Shown piece by piece: positions 62,301 to 64,000 of a stretch of DNA of 64,000 nt. Positions within the stretch are counted from its first letter, which is position 1. Each line of letters begins with the position of its first letter. Source of the stretch: Sindora glabra (lineage: Eukaryota > Streptophyta > Magnoliopsida > Fabales > Fabaceae). Made by a program: the position numbers and the translations under genes. The notes beneath the pieces were generated by a model that saw only the letters and a list, made by a program, of their open reading frames with translations, did no database searches and was not told the DNA's origin. Location of the stretch: contig CM035235.1 in assembly GCA_020226215.1 (NCBI GenBank), forward strand, positions 2,183,151 through 2,247,150, written 5' to 3'.

Positions 62301-63412
62301 ATTTAGAAGCAGACAAAATTGCTTGGCATCTAGCTAAATATGGTTATTTTTCAGTTAAATCTGCTTATCAATTTCTGAATGGGGAGAATAAGACTTCGAA
62401 GGATATATGGAGTAGAATTTGGAAGTGGAATGGTCTGCAAAGAATAAAAACTTTCATTTAGCTATAAACCAAAAATAGCTTATTGACCGACACTATTAAA
62501 GTTCACAGACACATAGCCTTATCTGATACCTACCTGAGATGCAATAAAAGTGAAATAACCCTTCATGCTATTAAAGATTATGATGTAGTTAATATGATTT
62601 GGATGAGACAAGTAGTCCCATGGCAATGGGGAAAAAATTTTCCTATGAATTTGACTAAGTGGATTGATTTTAATTTATAGAATAAGGTTGGAAGATTTGA
62701 GAATATTGATTGGAATTTATTATTTAGGTTCACATATCATGAAATATAGCTACAATGAAACAGGAGAAATTTTTATAACAATGTAGATTTTGGTGTTAAT
62801 TTAGCTCTAGTTTGTTGCCTGAATTCTAGGGAATTCCTAAACATGCACAAAAACTTGGAGAGCTTTGGACTAAAAAATCAAAGAAAGTAAATTAATTATA
62901 GATAGAATTCTCCAGATATTGGCTGGATCAAGTTAAACACAGATGGTTTATGCTTGCAAGGTGAGGAGTCAGTTGCATGTGGAGGAGTTTTAAGAAATTG
63001 TGTTGGAGATTGGTTATATGGGTTTTTAAGAAATATGGGCAAAGGTAGCATCCTCTCTGCTGAGCTTTGGGGAGTCTTGATTGGTCTTGAATTAGTATGG
63101 AACCAAGGTTATAAGAAAGTTTAGGTGGAGTTAGATTCACAAGCAGTAGTCGAACTATTTTCTAAGAATTATAACACGTCTCACCTTTATCTACCTTTAG
63201 TCAAGCAGATAAAGAATTTGATAGGGAAAGACAAGCAGGTAATGATCTCTCACACATATAGAGAAAGTAATAAGGTTGCTGATTGGCTTGTAGCAAAAGG
63301 TCATCAGATGTCTCTGGGAGTGAACATTTTTCATGAAATTCCATATAGTTTTGGGCAACTTTGGATGGATGATGATATTAGAATTTATGTTCCTAGAATT
63401 ATAAAATCTTAG
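59380..63412 (+). pseudogene. LINE ORF2 (endonuclease-reverse transcriptase-RNase H), inactivated
   Basis: Endonuclease region: VKILALFETHVRNQKVKKII (about 59420), then TIRDFNS and FTYGKRRVKERIDC, with SDHKPLLL at about 59990. Reverse transcriptase: DPYKALRPDGFHTSFF (about 60655), FRSISLCNMIYKVVTKIIAN (about 60837), MDLEKAYDRVSWNFL (about 61047), GIRQGDPLSPYLF (about 61218) and the catalytic box FVND (61365-61376, usual FADD), where one aspartate is asparagine. RNase H: NTDGLCLQG (about 62937), SAELWG (about 63056), VELDSQAV (from 63125) and KVADWL (to about 63290). All four acidic positions of the RNase H fold are still present. Many stops replace tryptophan (for example 59537, 59546, 63122). 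Confidence 0.85.
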
Positions 63413-64000
63413 CTAGGTATTTTACCCTGTTCAATTGCTAACAAAAAAGAAAATAGTTCATCTTACTCCCTAAGCATATCTTTCTGGTTAATCTCCCTTT
63501 TTACAGTTTCTTTTTTCTTTGCAAATGAATGGATGCAATTTCTTGCTTAACTACTCTGATTTGAGTATGTAATTTGTGCTTTAGTTTGATATCTTAAGCA
63601 ATAATGCTATATGGATAAAATGATTTCCAATTCCTTGTTATAGCTCTCCAGTTTTAATTTATTATTGGCTTTTTAAATCAATCACATTTTACGTCTTTCC
63701 TTTTTTTTTTATTTTATGATGTCTTGTTTAATTGTCTTAAAAGTTTTGATTGTATTTCTTGTTTTCCATTAATTAATATGAGCTTATTCATAAACAAGTA
63801 GTTTTCATGTCTTACCAATACTGTCCAATCGTAAATATGAATGACACATGTTATGAGCTTAGGTTAGAAAACTAAATAACATGAAATCATTGATTACAGA
63901 GAAAAACATAAATACTTCATCAATTTTGGGTAATTACATTTTAATTTTATAAATTTTAAAAATTTACAAATTAAACTTTTAAAACTATATAAAATTTATA
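63413..64000. other. LINE 3' UTR then AT-rich flank
   Basis: To about 63800 the sequence is T-rich, as in LINE 3' UTRs. The last 200 bp are AT-rich with no feature. Confidence 0.5.

Larger units (their letters stand above)
57300..63800 (+). mobile_element. Near full-length, inactivated plant L1-type LINE with RNase H domain
   Basis: About 6.5 kb in one orientation carries ORF1 (DUF4283 plus CCHC knuckle), then endonuclease, reverse transcriptase, the RVT C-terminal region and a C-terminal RNase H, the gene order of plant L1-clade LINEs that have gained an RNase H. All frames are interrupted by stops and shifts. The 3' UTR runs from 63412 to about 63800 and ends with TTAATTAATATGAGCTTATT, a usual end for these elements. 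No poly(A) tail or target duplication is clear. Confidence 0.85.

Noticed and set aside
1..64000. A novel multi-gene system
   Set aside because: Only two intact genes are present, both known housekeeping genes in tail-to-tail arrangement. All other coding traces belong to LINE families, and the remaining repeats to LTR or MITE types.

Overview
The window looks like AT-rich nuclear DNA from a eudicot-type flowering plant. Two protein-coding genes have many small exons, GT-AG introns and products that I recognise as plant UFL1 and plant NOT2 (VIP2). The rest is intergenic DNA packed with decayed retrotransposons, short inverted-repeat elements and simple repeats. There is no bacterial or organellar gene organisation and no CRISPR array. 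I do not assign a species. All coordinates were read by eye, so intron borders rest on splice consensus, reading phase and family similarity.

Layout. (1) 1-16.6 kb: gene desert with several MITE-like inverted-repeat elements, one carrying a degenerate minisatellite, a possible Helitron 3' end, a segmental duplication near 13-14 kb, and two copies of one MITE family. (2) 16.7-25.3 kb, plus strand: UFL1, 20 coding exons, 819 codons plus stop. A cluster of TGGGCY boxes lies upstream and two upstream ORFs precede the start. Intron 6 has been enlarged by a 5'-truncated LINE and a MITE-like repeat. (3) 25.3-31.4 kb: convergent intergenic space with an RTE-type LINE remnant between perfect 17-bp direct repeats, and a diverged AT-rich tandem array with units of about 0.3 kb. 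(4) 31.4-38.6 kb, minus strand: NOT2, one noncoding and 13 coding exons, 658 codons plus stop. Its first coding exon supplies only six residues. (5) 38.6-49.9 kb: repeat-rich desert with a probable long Gypsy-type LTR, tandem repeats and MITEs. (6) 49.9-54.6 kb: an old Copia-like LTR element without recognisable gag or pol. (7) 57.1-63.8 kb: a nearly full-length but dead plant L1-type LINE with ORF1 (DUF4283 and zinc knuckle), endonuclease, reverse transcriptase and a C-terminal RNase H domain.

Function. The two genes are housekeeping genes, arranged tail to tail, with no sign of functional coupling. UFL1 is the E3 of the UFM1 conjugation pathway (ER and ribosome quality control). NOT2 is a core subunit of the CCR4-NOT mRNA deadenylation and transcription complex. 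I found no novel multi-gene system. The observations most worth a second look are the decay pattern of the LINE (all knuckle cysteines changed to tyrosine, tryptophans changed to stops, one reverse transcriptase Asp changed to Asn), the flanked RTE insertion, the 0.3-kb tandem array, the upstream ORFs of both genes, and an unexplained 36-codon frame just downstream of NOT2.
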